NCBI GenBank assembly: GCA_017860765.1 | Contig: JAGDMY010000181.1 | Coordinates: 1 to 5,010 of the forward strand | Length of the DNA stretch: 5,010 bases | Origin: Chloroflexota bacterium | GTDB lineage: Bacteria; Chloroflexota; Dehalococcoidia; Dehalococcoidales; UBA3254 | Reading direction: 5' to 3' | Shown here: positions 4,834 to 5,010 of the stretch, one piece after another | Layout of the letters: each line of letters opens with the position of its first letter | Numbering within the stretch: the first letter of the stretch is position 1 | Notes under the pieces: generated by a model | Told to the model about the DNA's origin: nothing | The model's database searches: none | Seen by the model: only the letters and a program-made list of their open reading frames with translations | Program-made: the position numbers and the translations under genes

Positions 4834-5010
4834 CTATTCTCGGGCCTTAAGACCTTCCCAGCGGCAGAGAAGATTGTGCTCGATGCCAAACATGTCCAGC
4901 ACCTTACCAACGGTGTGGTCGATTATTTCCTGAATCGTCTTGGGTTTGTCATAAAAGGCAGGGACCGGAGGTGCAATAATGGCACCCATTTCCGTCACCC
5001 TTTCCATGTT
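4834..5010 (-). CDS. ubiX: UbiX-type flavin prenyltransferase, C-terminal part (cut by the window edge)
   Basis: A frame not starting within the window runs from base 5010 to a TAG at 4834-4836 on the minus strand, giving the last 58 residues: NMERVTEMGAIIAPPVPAFY, then DKPKTIQEIIDHTVGKVLDM and FGIEHNLLCRWEGLKARE. This is the characteristic end of UbiX/Pad1/LpdB proteins, with the EMGAIIAPPVPAFY loop, the P-x-T-I-x-[DE]-[IL]-[VI]-D-H helix and the GIEHNL...RW tail. These enzymes join dimethylallyl phosphate to reduced FMN to make prenylated FMN for UbiD-family decarboxylases. The Tyr in PAFY fits the known phosphate-binding Tyr. Sixteen residues later, where a conserved Arg is usual (VGRVLD), this protein has Lys. 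The tail is slightly long, and the catalytic N-terminal part lies outside the window. The lpdD-like gene follows 22 bases after the stop. Confidence 0.88.
   Translation of the reverse strand, partial: NMERVTEMGAIIAPPVPAFYDKPKTIQEIIDHTVGKVLDMFGIEHNLLCRWEGLKARE

Noticed and set aside
4812..4910. N-terminal extension of the lpdD-like protein back to ATG 4910
   Set aside because: These 33 residues overlap the well-supported ubiX C-terminus in another frame and do not resemble the start of the LpdD family.
1..5010. CRISPR arrays, tandem repeats, tRNA or rRNA genes
   Set aside because: No regularly spaced repeats, tRNA-like cloverleaf with T-loop signature, or conserved rRNA segments were seen on reading both strands by eye.

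Overview
The window looks like a piece of an anaerobic Gram-positive (Clostridia / Peptococcaceae-like, sulfate-reducing or syntrophic) chromosome or metagenomic contig. This is inference. It rests on strong AGGAG-type ribosome binding sites, moderately GC-rich genes, AT-rich spacers, and protein types I associate with Desulfotomaculum/Pelotomaculum-like genomes: a methanol-dehydrogenase-like iron alcohol dehydrogenase, a DUF3795-like zinc ribbon, and a small HTHDFD cupin. No marker gene fixes the taxonomy.

Layout. (i) 3-164 (+): the C-terminal end of a zinc-ribbon protein. (ii) 165-490: an AT-rich stretch with no convincing gene but a perfect-consensus housekeeping promoter (TTGACA-18-TATAAT, 384-413). 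(iii) 491-826 (+): a decayed fragment of a TRAP transporter large permease (DctM) with a stop codon and a frameshift. (iv) 928-2084 (+): an iron-containing alcohol dehydrogenase broken by an internal out-of-frame deletion near base 1062. (v) 2133-2900 (+): an intact short-chain dehydrogenase/reductase. (vi) After a 15-base convergent gap, minus-strand genes fill the rest. Read in their own direction they are the C-terminus of a UbiX-type flavin prenyltransferase (5010-4834), an LpdD-type prenylated-flavin chaperone (4811-4461), a zinc-dependent medium-chain alcohol dehydrogenase (4377-3331) and a small cupin (3329-2916).

How the genes fit together. The right half is the most coherent part. 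UbiX makes prenylated FMN and LpdD-like proteins are linked to its handling, so the locus probably serves a UbiD-family (de)carboxylase encoded outside the window. The downstream zinc alcohol dehydrogenase and cupin are tightly spaced with each other (one base apart, with the cupin ribosome site inside the dehydrogenase gene). They may be co-transcribed with ubiX-lpdD, since the 83-base gap shows no clear terminator or promoter. The plus-strand block is partly in decay: transporter and iron alcohol dehydrogenase are both broken, while the short-chain dehydrogenase is intact. No mobile element, CRISPR array, rRNA or tRNA was recognised.

I do not see a clearly new system. The best candidates for follow-up are the prenyl-FMN / oxidoreductase / cupin cluster, the orphan consensus promoter, and the broken alcohol dehydrogenase.
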